The notes: generated from the sequence alone by a model not told the origin. Numbered from the stretch's first letter, positions 48,222 to 58,688 are shown. The stretch: DNA of 64,000 bases from Hymenobacter mucosus (GCF_900188255.1 NZ_FZNS01000007.1:1-64000); one strand, 5' to 3'. Numbers and translations are program-made.

Positions 48222-51200
48222 TTAGAAAGTGATGTTGGCGCCGATCAAGTAGGTGCGGGTAGTAGGGTAGTTACCCAGGTCGACACCACGGTTCAGGGCC
48301 GAGGCAGCATCGGTGTAGGAGCGGCCGTAGCCAATTTCGGGGTCGATGCCGCTGTAGTTCGTGAAGGTGAACAGGTTCTGGCCGCTCACGTACAGGCGCA
48401 GGCTGGACATGCGCAACGTGTTCACAAAGCCCTTGTTGAAGGTGTAGCCCAACTGCAGATTGCGGACGCGGGCGTACGAGCCGTCTTCCACGTAGAAGGT
48501 CGAGAAGCGCGTGAGGTTCTGGTTGTTGTCATTGGCCGCAATGCGCGGAACCGTGTTAGAGGTGCCTTCGCCGTGCCAGGCCCGGTCTTCGAGGCCCGCA
48601 ATCTTGTTGTAGTTATAGCTCCCCGAGTACCACCAGCCCTTGTTGGCATTCACCACGTCGTTGCCCAGGCTACCCACCAATGAGGCTTGCAGGTCGAAGC
48701 CCCAATAGCCTGCCGAGAGGTTGACACCGAAGGTTAAATCCGGCGTGGGGTTGCCAATGAACTTCTGATCTTTGGCGTCAATCACGCCGTCGTTGTTGAG
48801 GTCGGCAAAGCGAAAATCACCTGGTACCGCGTTCGGCTGAATCACCTTACCATCGGTAGTGCGGTAGTTTGCTACCTCGGCCTGGTTCTGGAAAATGCCT
48901 TCGGTTTGGTAGCCATAATATGCACCTACGTAGCCGCCTTCTTCCGTTTTGGAGGGACGCCCAAAGATGGGGGTGTTGCCCGAGTACAGGGCCTGGCCGT
49001 TGGCTAGCTCATCTATCTTGCTGATAGCCCGCGTGCCGTTTACGCTCAGGCCATAAGTAAAGGCTCCCGTTGACTTGGCATAGCCCACCGTGAAGTCGAA
49101 ACCGTTGGTGTGCAGGCTGCCTACGTTGGTGATGGGGCTGTTGTAGCCGGCACCTACGTGGGCCGGAATGGCCTGGTACATGAGCATGTCGTAGGTGTTG
49201 CGCCGAAACACGTCGGCCGTTACCGTCAGGCGGTTCTGCAAAAAGCCCAGGTCAACGCCCACGTTGTAGTCCTCCACTGTTTCCCACTTCACGTCGGTGT
49301 TGGGCACGTTGCTTTGTACTACTGCTACCTGCGCCGTGGGGTCCTCGCCGGTCACGTAGTACGTTTTGGCCAGGGTTCCGATGAAGGCCGTGTTGCTGAT
49401 GTTCTGGTTACCTACCCGGCCCCAGCTGGCGCGCAGCTTAAAGAAATTTAGCTGCTCCACGTCTTGCAGGAAAGACTCTTCCGACACTAGCCAGCCCGCC
49501 GACACGGAGGGGAAGGTGCCCCACCGGTTGCTTTCCGGAAACACTGAGGCTGCATCACGCCGCACACTGGCCGACAGCAGGTAGCGCCCCTTAAAGTCGT
49601 AGTTGACGCGCCCAATCAGCGAGGCAATGGTGTTGATGTAGTCGTTGCCGTAGGCGCTGTAGTTGGCGGTGGCCGCGTCGAGGTAGCGCAAGCTGGGGTC
49701 GTTGCTGGGGATGGCCTGGCCCGAACCCGATTGGGTGCGGGTGTCAAACTTTTCTAGGGTCACGGCGCCCAGGGCCGTCAGGTTGTGGTCACCAAACGAC
49801 TTGGTGTACGTCAGCGTGTTGGTATTATTCCAATAGATGGTCAGGTTGTGCTCCCGCGTCACCGAGTTGACGAGATTGCGCTCATTCACATCAATGTTGA
49901 AGAAGGGGTAGAACGCATTGCGCTCATAAATGCTGGTGTTGGTGCCAAATCGAGTTTCAGCAACCAAGCCCGGCAAGAACTCATAGTTGGCATATATATT
50001 CCCAACCAAGGAATACTGGTTACGCTTGTCGTCGTTGCGCTCTATGGTAGCGAGGGGGTTGCCGATGTCGGTGGGTGAAACACCGTAGTAATCGTAGGGG
50101 TTGCCCGAGGTACCCTCCACACGGGGTCTGGTAATAGGGTCGTCGTTGAATGCATCCCGGAACAAGCTACCGCTATTGAGGTAGTTCTGGGTAGTCATGG
50201 TGAGGTTCAGGTCCTGGCCCACCTTCAGGCGCTTGGCGGCCTGGTACTGCGTTTTCACGCGCAACGACAGGCGGTCGAAATCGGAGCCTTTTACCAGGCC
50301 GCGCTCCTTAAAGTAACTCAGACCCGTAGAATACAGCACTTTTTCGCTCCCGCCCGACAGGCCTACCGAGTAGTTTTGGGTGATGCCCCGCTGGGCAATC
50401 TGCTTCCACCAGTTGGTGGTTTCCGTAAACGAGCCGGGGTTGGGGTACACGGCTGGCTGCCCCGAGTTGGTGGCCGCTAAGTTCATGATGCGGGCGTACT
50501 CGCTGGCCGAAGCCATATCGGGGAGGCGCGTGGGGTCCGACACACCAGTGGTGGCATCTACCGTAACAACGGGCTCGCCTTGGGAGCCCGTTTTGGTGGT
50601 AATCAGCACTACCCCGTTGGCCGCCCGCGAACCGTAGATGGCCGCCGAAGCCGCATCTTTCAGCACGGATATGGTGGCAATGTCCTTGGGGTTAAGATAG
50701 TTGATGTTGTTGACGGGCAGGCCATCAACTACGTACAGGGGGCTGTTGCCGTTGATAGTCGAGATGCCACGAATCAGAATTTGCGGCTGGCTGCCCGGCT
50801 CGGAGCCCGCGCCCACTACCGTCACACCCGAAGCTTTGCCTTGCAGCGCCGAGCCCACGTCGCTCACGGTGAGCTTGGCTAGTTCCTTACCCTCCACGGT
50901 GGTCACGGCATTGGTCACGGCTCGTTTTTCCTGGCTACCATAGCCAACTACCACGGCCTCGTCGAGCAGCTGCGTGTTGGCGGCCATCTTCACCGTGAGG
51001 GTGGTTTGTTCGCCCACTACTATTTCCTGGCGGTTATAGCCCACGGACGTGATAATCAGCTTGGCGCCTACCGTGCCGCTTGGGATGCGCAGGGTAAAAC
51101 GTCCATTCTCATCGGTGATTGTGCCCACTGTGGTGCCTTGCAACACAATGGTAACGCCGGGCATGCCCTCGCCTTTTTCATCCAGCACCGTACCTGTTAT

Positions 51201-51326
51201 GGGTGTATCGGCCACGGTAGAAGGCTGAGCTGTTGTGGAGGTAGTCCGAGAACTGGCATTTGCCGCAACAGGAGCTGCTACTAAGGGCAGTAGAGCTCCG
51301 CAGAGGAGAATAGATTTTGTTTTCAT
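48222..51326 (-). CDS. SusC/RagA-type TonB-linked outer-membrane transporter
   Basis: A 1034-residue protein with signal peptide, a carboxypeptidase-regulatory-like domain (about 42-115: TGTVLDEKGEGMPGVTIVLQ and GRFTLRIP), TonB plug (about 120-240: DEAVVVGYGSQEKRAVTNAV, VLKDAASAAIYGSRAANGV) and a beta-barrel ending in LIGANITF. It imports oligosaccharides with SusD. No N-terminal STN domain is seen, so it is unlikely to signal through an anti-sigma factor. The length is normal for the family. It is the first gene of the operon; the upstream 900 bp hold its promoter, with an AT-rich segment at about 51520-51590. Confidence 0.95.
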   Translation of the reverse strand: MKTKSILLCGALLPLVAAPVAANASSRTTSTTAQPSTVADTPITGTVLDEKGEGMPGVTIVLQGTTVGTITDENGRFTLRIPSGTVGAKLIITSVGYNRQEIVVGEQTTLTVKMAANTQLLDEAVVVGYGSQEKRAVTNAVTTVEGKELAKLTVSDVGSALQGKASGVTVVGAGSEPGSQPQILIRGISTINGNSPLYVVDGLPVNNINYLNPKDIATISVLKDAASAAIYGSRAANGVVLITTKTGSQGEPVVTVDATTGVSDPTRLPDMASASEYARIMNLAATNSGQPAVYPNPGSFTETTNWWKQIAQRGITQNYSVGLSGGSEKVLYSTGLSYFKERGLVKGSDFDRLSLRVKTQYQAAKRLKVGQDLNLTMTTQNYLNSGSLFRDAFNDDPITRPRVEGTSGNPYDYYGVSPTDIGNPLATIERNDDKRNQYSLVGNIYANYEFLPGLVAETRFGTNTSIYERNAFYPFFNIDVNERNLVNSVTREHNLTIYWNNTNTLTYTKSFGDHNLTALGAVTLEKFDTRTQSGSGQAIPSNDPSLRYLDAATANYSAYGNDYINTIASLIGRVNYDFKGRYLLSASVRRDAASVFPESNRWGTFPSVSAGWLVSEESFLQDVEQLNFFKLRASWGRVGNQNISNTAFIGTLAKTYYVTGEDPTAQVAVVQSNVPNTDVKWETVEDYNVGVDLGFLQNRLTVTADVFRRNTYDMLMYQAIPAHVGAGYNSPITNVGSLHTNGFDFTVGYAKSTGAFTYGLSVNGTRAISKIDELANGQALYSGNTPIFGRPSKTEEGGYVGAYYGYQTEGIFQNQAEVANYRTTDGKVIQPNAVPGDFRFADLNNDGVIDAKDQKFIGNPTPDLTFGVNLSAGYWGFDLQASLVGSLGNDVVNANKGWWYSGSYNYNKIAGLEDRAWHGEGTSNTVPRIAANDNNQNLTRFSTFYVEDGSYARVRNLQLGYTFNKGFVNTLRMSSLRLYVSGQNLFTFTNYSGIDPEIGYGRSYTDAASALNRGVDLGNYPTTRTYLIGANITF

Positions 51327-52230
51327 ACGCTAAGGGGACTAACTGCCGGCCGAAACCCGCAGGGTGGGAAGAAAAGAGAGTAGCTCGAGGAGTCGGTGGC
51401 CGCGGAGAAGCTGCACATACCAAGCTGGGCACCGATTTAGGGTGGAGTAAAAGTACAGGCTCCTAGGAGCCGACAACGGCCATCTTTCCAGCGAAAAAGG
51501 GGGCTGAATTCGTCAATTCTTCTTAAGCTAAGCAATTAAAAATTCAATGAATTATTGTAAAAATTATATAAATTAAGATAATAACGATGCCTTATTCCGG
51601 TAGCTGCTGAATAGAAAACTGGGCTACCATTGCATCTAGCCAAGTAAGCAATGAAGCGGTGTAGGCAACCAGATGCCGAAGTCGGTGTCCATAAGTATTG
51701 TAGCCTATCTGTCGCGTAGTTGGCTACTCATTAATACGCGCCCGAAACCATGCATTTACCAGCGTCTGCGCACTACTATCCCGTAGCGGCGTGCTAGGCA
51801 AAGGAGTTCAGTAGAGAGCTGCTTCTGGCGGTTTGTACCAATTTACCCCCTCCTTTCGGTGGAATTATCCCCGTTTCGTCCCTAGAGCTAGTTCTACCTT
51901 TGATCATCATGATTATTACTTGCCCGCCAAAGGTTCATGAGCAACCTGCTACCCCGTAAGGCATGAGAATGCTTCGGGCTGGTAATTTGGGCGCGGTACC
52001 CCTAAAGGCAGCGCCACTTTCACAGTAGGATGATGAAGTGATATCACTCGACCTACCTACTCTGTTAGGGCACTGTTGGCTGAACACGCCTATTCAAGCA
52101 GGATTTTGCGGTTTAGCACCCAGTGCTGGCTGTTTTTATCATAACAAAGCCAGTCAATCTACGCGTACTTATTGGGAGCGGGAGGGACGTACGCTTTTCA
52201 CAAACTCACCACACACAACTTTAGTACGTG
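51327..52230. other. Divergent intergenic region between susC and the GH35 gene
   Basis: About 900 bp with no gene. An AT-rich segment at about 51520-51590 probably holds the susC promoter. I searched for TAnnTTTG on both strands and found no good match, so a different sigma factor or an activator may be used. No regulator gene for this locus was seen here or elsewhere in the window. Confidence 0.5.
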
Positions 52231-54135
52231 ATGATAGGGAAGCATTTTGCTGGGGCCGTGCTACTAAGCAGCCTGAGCCTAACCTACGCGGCAACCGCAC
52301 AAACCAAACCAGCAGCTCGACCTAAGTCTACTGCCGCGCAGCATACGTTTACGCTGGGAGACAATGATTTCCTGCTGGATGGCAAGCCCTTTCAGATGAT
52401 TTCGGGTGAGCTGCACTACCCCCGCGTACCGCGCGAGGCCTGGCGCCAGCGCATGCGCATGGCTAAGGCCATGGGCCTTAATACTATTGGCACCTACGTA
52501 TTCTGGAACGTGCACGAGCCCGAGCCCGGGCAGTACGACTTCCGCGGCAATCATGATATTGCGGCCTTCGTGCGCATGGCGCAGGAAGAAGGCCTGTGGG
52601 TGGTGCTCCGTCCCAGTCCCTACGTGTGCGCCGAGTGGGAATTTGGCGGCTACCCCTACTGGTTGCAGCAAGACGCGAGCCTAGTAGTACGCAGCAAAGA
52701 CCCCAAGTACCTGGCGGCCTACGGGCGCTATTTGAAGGAAGTAGCTAAGCAGTTGGCACCTTTGCAGGTCAACCACGGTGGGCCCGTGCTGATGGTGCAA
52801 GTGGAAAACGAGTACGGCTTCTACTCCAACGACAAGGATTATCTGGCCCTGAACCGCACGATGTTTCAGCAAGCAGGCTTCGATGGCTTGCTCTATACCT
52901 GTGACCCTGGCGAAAAGGTGAAGGAAGGCCACCTACCTGGCTTGTTGCCTGCCGTAAACGGCTGGGACGATCCGCGCAAGGTGAAACAACTGGTGCGCAC
53001 CTACCACGGCGGCAAAGGACCTTTCTATATTGCGGAGTGGTACCCGGCCTGGTTCGACTGGTGGGGCACGCCGCACCACACAGTGCCGGCCGAGAAGTAC
53101 ACGCCCCGCCTCGATTCGGTGCTGGCAGCAGGTATTTCCATCAACATGTACATGTTCCACGGGGGCACCACCCGCGGCTTCATGAACGGAGCTAACTACA
53201 AAGGCGGCGACACCAAGTTTGAACCCCAAACCAGCAGCTACGACTACGACGCCCCCTTGGATGAGGCGGGCAACGCCACGCCCAAGTTTCAGGCGTTCCG
53301 GGAAGTAATTGCCAAATACCTACCGGCTGGCGCTACGCTGCCCCCGGTGCCGCCCGCTAAGCCCACCATGCGCCTACCCGCCATTAGCATGGGTGCCCCC
53401 GTGAGTGTGCTGAGCCGCTTACCCCAGCCGGTAATAAACGCCCAGCCCCAGTCGTTTGAGGCCCTGCACCAGGCCTATGGCTTTGTGTTGTACCGCACCA
53501 CGCTAGCGGGCGGGCGTAAGGGCACGTTGCAGCTAAAAGAGCTGCGCGACTACGCTGTTGTGATGGTGAACGGGGAACGGGTGGCCGTGCTGGATCGGCG
53601 CAAGGGCGAGGACCAGGTGGAGCTCACGCTCCCCAAAGGCACCGTCACGCTGGACATTCTGGTAGAAAATCTGGGCCGCCTCAACTTCGGTCCATTTCTG
53701 ACGCAGAACCGTAAAGGCATCACCGAGCAAGTACGCTTTGCGGGTGCCGAAGTGCGGAACTGGCAGCACTACCGCTTGCCCTTCGATGACATTGCCAAGA
53801 CCATGAAGGCACCGGCCGGCAAAACAGGCGCCGGCCTGAAAAGCGGCCCGGTGCTGCGCCAGGGCACGTTTACGGTAGGCACTCCCGCCGATACGTACTT
53901 GGATATGAGCCAGTGGGGCAAGGGCGTTGTGTGGCTGAATGGGCACAACCTAGGCCGCTACTGGGAGGTAGGCCCCCAGCAAACTCTGTACGCCCCGGCC
54001 GAGTGGCTCAAGAAAGGCACCAATGAAGTGGTGGTTCTGGAACTGCTTAAGTCTGAGCAAAGCCAGCTAGTAGGCGTAGATAAGCCCATTCTGGACGTCG
54101 TGAAAGTCGAGGGCGAAGCCCGTAAATCCAACTAA
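52231..54135 (+). CDS. GH35 beta-galactosidase
   Basis: A 634-residue secreted enzyme with signal peptide (about 1-23). The catalytic domain begins DNDFLLDGKPFQMISGELHY, and GGPVLMVQVENEYGFYS carries the acid/base Glu194; the nucleophile Glu269 is in GPFYIAEWYPAWFDWWG. The sugar-binding Galactose-type domains follow (about 400-630). It would release terminal beta-linked galactose, for example from beta-1,3-galactan or beta-1,6 side chains. A GTG at 52228 is a possible start but the ATG at 52231 is preferred. The DUF2264 gene follows 7 bp after the stop, so they share a transcript. Confidence 0.92.
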   Translation: MIGKHFAGAVLLSSLSLTYAATAQTKPAARPKSTAAQHTFTLGDNDFLLDGKPFQMISGELHYPRVPREAWRQRMRMAKAMGLNTIGTYVFWNVHEPEPGQYDFRGNHDIAAFVRMAQEEGLWVVLRPSPYVCAEWEFGGYPYWLQQDASLVVRSKDPKYLAAYGRYLKEVAKQLAPLQVNHGGPVLMVQVENEYGFYSNDKDYLALNRTMFQQAGFDGLLYTCDPGEKVKEGHLPGLLPAVNGWDDPRKVKQLVRTYHGGKGPFYIAEWYPAWFDWWGTPHHTVPAEKYTPRLDSVLAAGISINMYMFHGGTTRGFMNGANYKGGDTKFEPQTSSYDYDAPLDEAGNATPKFQAFREVIAKYLPAGATLPPVPPAKPTMRLPAISMGAPVSVLSRLPQPVINAQPQSFEALHQAYGFVLYRTTLAGGRKGTLQLKELRDYAVVMVNGERVAVLDRRKGEDQVELTLPKGTVTLDILVENLGRLNFGPFLTQNRKGITEQVRFAGAEVRNWQHYRLPFDDIAKTMKAPAGKTGAGLKSGPVLRQGTFTVGTPADTYLDMSQWGKGVVWLNGHNLGRYWEVGPQQTLYAPAEWLKKGTNEVVVLELLKSEQSQLVGVDKPILDVVKVEGEARKSN

Positions 54136-54142
54136 CCCGCGT

Positions 54143-56260
54143 ATGCCCCTGCCTACCCCGCCCCTTACTAGTTTGCTTGCGGGTGCTCTTCAAGCACTGA
54201 AGCAGGCTCCCGGTCGTGGTCGGTTGGTGCTGTTGCTGGCCGGAGTGAGCAGCGGGGGCGGGGTAGGGGCGCAAACTCCGGCGCCCACTGCCTTCACTAC
54301 GACGGTAGTAGCCCCCACAAGCAAGCTGCCCCGGTTTGAGGTGCAGCAGCCGGATCGGCAGCGCAGCCCCTTTACGGGCATGACGCGCAAGCACTGGCAG
54401 GACGCCGCGCGCTACCTGCTTAGCGGGGCGTTCAGCTACGTGCGCACCCTCAACGACCCCATGCAGTTTCCGAAGCAACCGGGCAAAAGCTACCCGCGCA
54501 ATGAGGGCCAAGTGCCCACGGAAAAGCTGGAAGGTCTGTGTCGTACGCTGTTCATGGCAGCCCCCTTGCTCAAGGAAGACCCCAGCCTGACGCTCAACGG
54601 CATTCAGGTGGGCGACTATTACCGGCACCAACTGACCCGGTTGGTTGACCCGCAGAGCGACACCTACATCAAGCCCCGGGCCGCAAATGGTGGCCCCAGC
54701 CAGAACCTAGTAGAGTTTGGCGGCTTAGCCGTAGCTCTGTTTGCCGCCCCCGAAATCTTGTGGGACCCGTTGCCCAAGGCTACCCAGGCGGCCTTAGCGG
54801 CCACTATGCTCAGCTACGGCGACGGGCCAACGGTGCCCCAAAACTGGCGCTACTTCAACATCTTCATCCTCAGCTTTTTCAAGAGCCGGGGCTATCAGGT
54901 CAACGAAAAGCTGCTGGAGGAATACCTGCAAAAGCAGCTTATGCACTACCGCGGCGAGGGCTGGTACGACGATGCACCGGCTTTCGACTACTATAGCATG
55001 TGGGCCTTCCAGATGTATGGCCGGCTGTGGTCGGAGTACTACGGGCGGCAGCACTACCCCCAGGTAGCGCAGCAACTCACGGCCAACTTCGCCCCGCTAG
55101 TCAACAACTACCCCTATATGTTTGGGCGCGACGGCAGCATGATTATGTGGGGCCGCAGCATTACCTATCGGTTTGGGGCCGTGGTGCCCTTCCCGCTGAT
55201 GGGGTTGCAGCCGGTGCCAGGCACCAACTTCGGCTGGATGCGGCGCATTGCGTCGGGCGCCATTTTGCAGTTTCTGCAAAACCCCCAGTTTCTGCAGGAC
55301 AACGTGCCCACCCTGGGGTTCTACGGTGCCTTCGAGCCAGCCGTGCAGGCCTATAGTTGCCGGGGCAGCGTGTACTGGATGGGCAAGGCATTTCTGGGCC
55401 TGCTCGTACCGGCCGATTCTCCTTTCTGGACGGCTACCGAAAACGAGGGCCCCTGGGGGAAAGAGCTGGCTCCTGGCACTGTGTTCAATCTGTTTGAGCC
55501 CGGCCCCAATATCCTCGTTACCGACTACCCCAACGTGGGTGCCGCCGAAATTCGGACCGCGGCCGACCGTAGCATCACTGACCCTTACCGGGGTAACGAG
55601 AGCTACAATCGCCTGAGCTACAGCAGCACGTTTCCTTGGCAAGCCGATGGCCCCAATGGGGAGGTAGCCATGAACTACGTCTTCAAAAACAAGGACAAGC
55701 AGTGGGAGCCCCTGCGCCTGTTTACGTTCAGAAAGTACGAGGATGGGGTGTATTACCGCGCCGCCGAACTGGAATCCGACAAAACTATTCGCTTGCAGCT
55801 GGCTGACTTACCCTTGCCCAACGGCATTCTACGGGTAGACAAGAGTGTGGGCACGGGTTCGGCGCCCATGCGGCTGGGTCATTACGCTCTGCCCAACCTC
55901 ACGGGCACCATCAAACGGGAGACGCGCCGGGTGAAGGGACACCCTGTGCAACTCATTGATAATGGCACGTACCAACTGGCTATGGTTACCCTCAGTGGGT
56001 GGTCGGCGCCAGAAGTGGTGGATGCTACCGGTTTGCATCCGGTGAAGCCTGCTAGCACGGTTATAAATGCCACTGCTACCTTGGCCCCGGCGGCAGCTAC
56101 TGCTCCCCTCTACGCAACGCTGCTGCTCTGGAAAAAGTCGGGCCAGCCATGGCGAACGGAGGAGTTGCTGCCCGTGAAGAAGGTAGTTTACTCAGCTACC
56201 GATGACCGCGCGCAGGTATCGTTTGCTGATGGTACTACCAAGGCTATTCTATTCAAGTAA
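54143..56260 (+). CDS. DUF2264 family protein, candidate glycoside hydrolase
   Basis: A 705-residue protein with a signal-like N-terminus (about 1-45). The DUF2264 domain starts at RSPFTGMTRKHWQDAARYL and includes QNLVEFGGLAVALFAAPEIL, NWRYFNIFILSFFKSRGYQ, YDDAPAFDYYSMWAFQMYG and GRDGSMIMWGRSITYRFGA, giving an (alpha/alpha)6-type barrel followed by a beta-sandwich end (about 430-700). From memory some DUF2264 proteins are placed in a glycoside hydrolase family acting on uronic acid in arabinogalactan, but I could not check this. The conserved Asp and Arg residues in the motifs are candidates for the active site. It is the second gene of the GH35 operon. Confidence 0.7.
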   Translation: MPLPTPPLTSLLAGALQALKQAPGRGRLVLLLAGVSSGGGVGAQTPAPTAFTTTVVAPTSKLPRFEVQQPDRQRSPFTGMTRKHWQDAARYLLSGAFSYVRTLNDPMQFPKQPGKSYPRNEGQVPTEKLEGLCRTLFMAAPLLKEDPSLTLNGIQVGDYYRHQLTRLVDPQSDTYIKPRAANGGPSQNLVEFGGLAVALFAAPEILWDPLPKATQAALAATMLSYGDGPTVPQNWRYFNIFILSFFKSRGYQVNEKLLEEYLQKQLMHYRGEGWYDDAPAFDYYSMWAFQMYGRLWSEYYGRQHYPQVAQQLTANFAPLVNNYPYMFGRDGSMIMWGRSITYRFGAVVPFPLMGLQPVPGTNFGWMRRIASGAILQFLQNPQFLQDNVPTLGFYGAFEPAVQAYSCRGSVYWMGKAFLGLLVPADSPFWTATENEGPWGKELAPGTVFNLFEPGPNILVTDYPNVGAAEIRTAADRSITDPYRGNESYNRLSYSSTFPWQADGPNGEVAMNYVFKNKDKQWEPLRLFTFRKYEDGVYYRAAELESDKTIRLQLADLPLPNGILRVDKSVGTGSAPMRLGHYALPNLTGTIKRETRRVKGHPVQLIDNGTYQLAMVTLSGWSAPEVVDATGLHPVKPASTVINATATLAPAAATAPLYATLLLWKKSGQPWRTEELLPVKKVVYSATDDRAQVSFADGTTKAILFK

Positions 56261-56710
56261 TCACGCTGATTCTGATAAAGATCAGTCCAACTTGCCGTGC
56301 ACTGCGCGGCACTACTCAGAGCACATTGCTCCGTAGCCTTCATTCTGTTAGGGGAAATGAGGAGGTCGGGGAAAGGGAATGGCTCGGCTTCTACTAGAAG
56401 CAGGGGCTTGGCAGGCGTGGGAACTTGGCCAAGCACTGGGGTGGTGCCGCGCGCACGGCTTTTTTTATGCCTCGTTGGGCCTTCCTGCTTTGCCAAAAGC
56501 CCTACAGCTACGGTTGACCTTACTCTCATTCGAACCTGCTCGTCCTAATCTTACGCAAACGATTGTGCTAAAAAAGTGCGAGTTTACAGCCGGAAAGTAC
56601 CATACTGCTTCGAGGCAATTGGTTTTACAAGCCGCTTTGCCTGTACATGCGCAGTAACCCCAAGTTCTATTCTGTTCTGTTAACATCCCACCACACTCTT
56701 TTTTCCATCT
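56261..56710. other. Intergenic region with no gene seen
   Basis: About 450 bp between the DUF2264 gene and the GH51 gene. The small open frames on both strands lack any family likeness. Probably holds the promoter of the GH51 gene. Confidence 0.4.
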
Positions 56711-58315
56711 ATGCCCACCTTTCCACTCCACCACTCCACTTCTGCACCTTCCTTTCTGCGCCGACAAACCCAGCGCCTGGGGCTACTAGCAGCCCTGAGC
56801 TTGGCCCCGCTACTCTCCGTGGCGCAAGCCGTGCAAATGACGGTGCAGCCCGGCGACCCGAAGCTTATCATCAGCAAGCACATTCAGGGGCAATTTGCCG
56901 AGCACTTGGGGCGTTGCATTTACGACGGCATCTGGGTTGACCCCGCTCTGAACGTGCCCAAGAAAGGCCGCCTACGCATGGATGTGGTAGAGGCCCTCAA
57001 GAAGATTAAAGTACCCAACTTGCGCTGGCCCGGCGGCTGCTTCGCCGACACTTACCACTGGCGCGACGGCATCGGACCTACCGCCCAGCGCCCCAAGATG
57101 CTAAACCTGTGGTGGGGCAATAACCTGGAGGACAATAGCTTCGGAACGCACGAGTTTCTAGAACTCTGCGACCTGCTGGGCACCGAGCCCTACCTGGCCG
57201 CCAACGTGGGCAGCGGCACCGTGCAGGAAATGGCCGGCTGGATGGAATATCTGAATGCCAACCAAGACACCCCGCTGGTGCAGGAGCGCCGCAAAAACGG
57301 CCACCCCGAGCCTTACAAAGTGACGTGGTGGGGCATTGGCAACGAAAGCTGGGGCTGCGGGGGCAACATGACGCCCGAGTACTACACCGACGTGTACAAG
57401 CGCTACGCCACCTTCGCCCACAACTACGAAGGCGCACCACCCATGAAGAAAATTGTGAGTGGAGCCAACGGCGACGACGCCAACTGGACGGAGGTATGTA
57501 TGAAGCGCATTCCCACCAACCAAATGTGGGGCCTCACGCTGCACTACTACACTCTGCCCACCGGCAGCTGGTCGGGTAGCAAAGGCTCGGCTACGGGCTT
57601 CAACGAGCAGCAGTACTTTAATACCCTGCGCAACGGCCTAAAGATGGACGCTATTGTGGCCAAGCACGCCGCCATCATGGACAAGTACGACAAGGAAAAG
57701 AAGGTGGCGCTGCTGGTAGATGAGTGGGGTATCTGGACCGACGTGGAGCCCGGAACCAACCCCGGCTTCCTATACCAGCAAAACACCCTGCGCGACGCCC
57801 TGCTGGCTGGTACTACCCTCAACATCTTCAATAACCACTGCGACCGGGTGCGCGGGGCCAACTTGGCCCAGGCCATCAACGTGCTGCAAGCCGTCATCCT
57901 CACCGAAAAGGAAAAGATGCTGCTCACGCCCACTTACCATGTGTTCGACCTGTACCAGGTGCACCAAGATGCTCAGTATCTGCCCTTGCAGTTCAGCAGC
58001 CCCGATTACGTGCTGAACGGCGAGAAAATTCCGGCGCTGAACGCGTCAGCCTCCAAAGACAAGAACGGAGCAGTGCACATTTCCCTCGTGAACCTCGACC
58101 CCAACAAAACCCTGACGCTGGAAACGGCGCTACCCGGCGTCAGCTGGAAAAACGTGTCGGGTCGCATCCTGACTTCGGGCAACGTGAGCGACTACAACAC
58201 CTTCGATAAGCCCAACACCATTCAGCTGGCCGCTTTCAAAGGCGCCAAAAAGCGCGGCGACAAGCTGAACGTAACGCTGCCGTCGAAATCGGTGGTAGTG
58301 CTGGAGCTGAAGTAA
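56711..58315 (+). CDS. GH51 alpha-L-arabinofuranosidase
   Basis: A 534-residue secreted enzyme. After a signal peptide (cleaved near AVAQA at about 38), the TIM barrel shows HIQGQFAEHLGRCIYDGIWV, LRWPGGCFADTYHW, the acid/base Glu212 in WWGIGNESWGCGG and the nucleophile Glu338 in LLVDEWGIW. The C-terminal beta domain ends in SVVVLELK. Such enzymes release alpha-linked L-arabinofuranose from arabinogalactan or arabinan side chains. The ATG at 56711 gives a slightly long signal region. It is convergent with the mutarotase gene and separated from it by a hairpin. Confidence 0.93.
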   Translation: MPTFPLHHSTSAPSFLRRQTQRLGLLAALSLAPLLSVAQAVQMTVQPGDPKLIISKHIQGQFAEHLGRCIYDGIWVDPALNVPKKGRLRMDVVEALKKIKVPNLRWPGGCFADTYHWRDGIGPTAQRPKMLNLWWGNNLEDNSFGTHEFLELCDLLGTEPYLAANVGSGTVQEMAGWMEYLNANQDTPLVQERRKNGHPEPYKVTWWGIGNESWGCGGNMTPEYYTDVYKRYATFAHNYEGAPPMKKIVSGANGDDANWTEVCMKRIPTNQMWGLTLHYYTLPTGSWSGSKGSATGFNEQQYFNTLRNGLKMDAIVAKHAAIMDKYDKEKKVALLVDEWGIWTDVEPGTNPGFLYQQNTLRDALLAGTTLNIFNNHCDRVRGANLAQAINVLQAVILTEKEKMLLTPTYHVFDLYQVHQDAQYLPLQFSSPDYVLNGEKIPALNASASKDKNGAVHISLVNLDPNKTLTLETALPGVSWKNVSGRILTSGNVSDYNTFDKPNTIQLAAFKGAKKRGDKLNVTLPSKSVVVLELK

Positions 58316-58334
58316 CTGACCCCGCCCACACATC

Positions 58335-58375
58335 AGGCCCTGACTGGTAAGCACGGTGCTTGCCGGTCAGGGCCT
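58335..58375. terminator. Bidirectional terminator between GH51 and rhaM
   Basis: AGGCCCTGACTGG (58335-58347) pairs with CCGGTCAGGGCCT (58363-58375) with one mismatch, and an inner AAGCAC/GTGCTT extends it. It overlaps the stop codon of rhaM by two bases. Confidence 0.8.
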
Positions 58376-58688
58376 AATCGTGGTGGAACACCCGTTGCAG
58401 GGGCTGCACAACGGGAGAGTCGTCGGGGTTGGTTTCCATCAGGTCGGCCATGTACTGCCACCACTTGCGCATGATAGGCAGGGTAGGCAACTGGTTAGTC
58501 GTGTGTCCGGCGTGGCGCTTTTGCACGCCGAAAAGCCAGCCTGTACCCGGCTCCAGGTAGATAGAATAGTCGTGGATGCCGGCGGTGCTCAGCGCGGCGG
58601 CTAGCTCGGGCCAAAGCTCGGCGTGGCGGCGTTCATACTCCTGCGCCGTGCCGGGTTTTAAGCGCATCAGAAAAGCTACTTCTTCCAT
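58374..58688 (-). CDS. rhaM: L-rhamnose mutarotase
   Basis: A 104-residue protein, the length of E. coli RhaM. It interconverts alpha- and beta-L-rhamnose, speeding use of free rhamnose in the cytoplasm. The family pattern is clear: EEVAFLMRLKPGTAQEYERR at the start, WPELAAALSTAGIHDYSIYL, TGWLFGVQKR and MRKWWQYMADLMETNPDDSP at the end. The His in ERRHAEL (about residue 22) is the catalytic residue of the family. I chose the ATG at 58688; a longer reading begins with a 22-residue stretch that is not in the family. It tells that L-rhamnose is released by this locus. Confidence 0.93.
   Translation of the reverse strand: MEEVAFLMRLKPGTAQEYERRHAELWPELAAALSTAGIHDYSIYLEPGTGWLFGVQKRHAGHTTNQLPTLPIMRKWWQYMADLMETNPDDSPVVQPLQRVFHHD

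Noticed and set aside
54047..54631. 194-codon minus-strand ORF
   Set aside because: Shadow across the GH35-DUF2264 junction; no family likeness.
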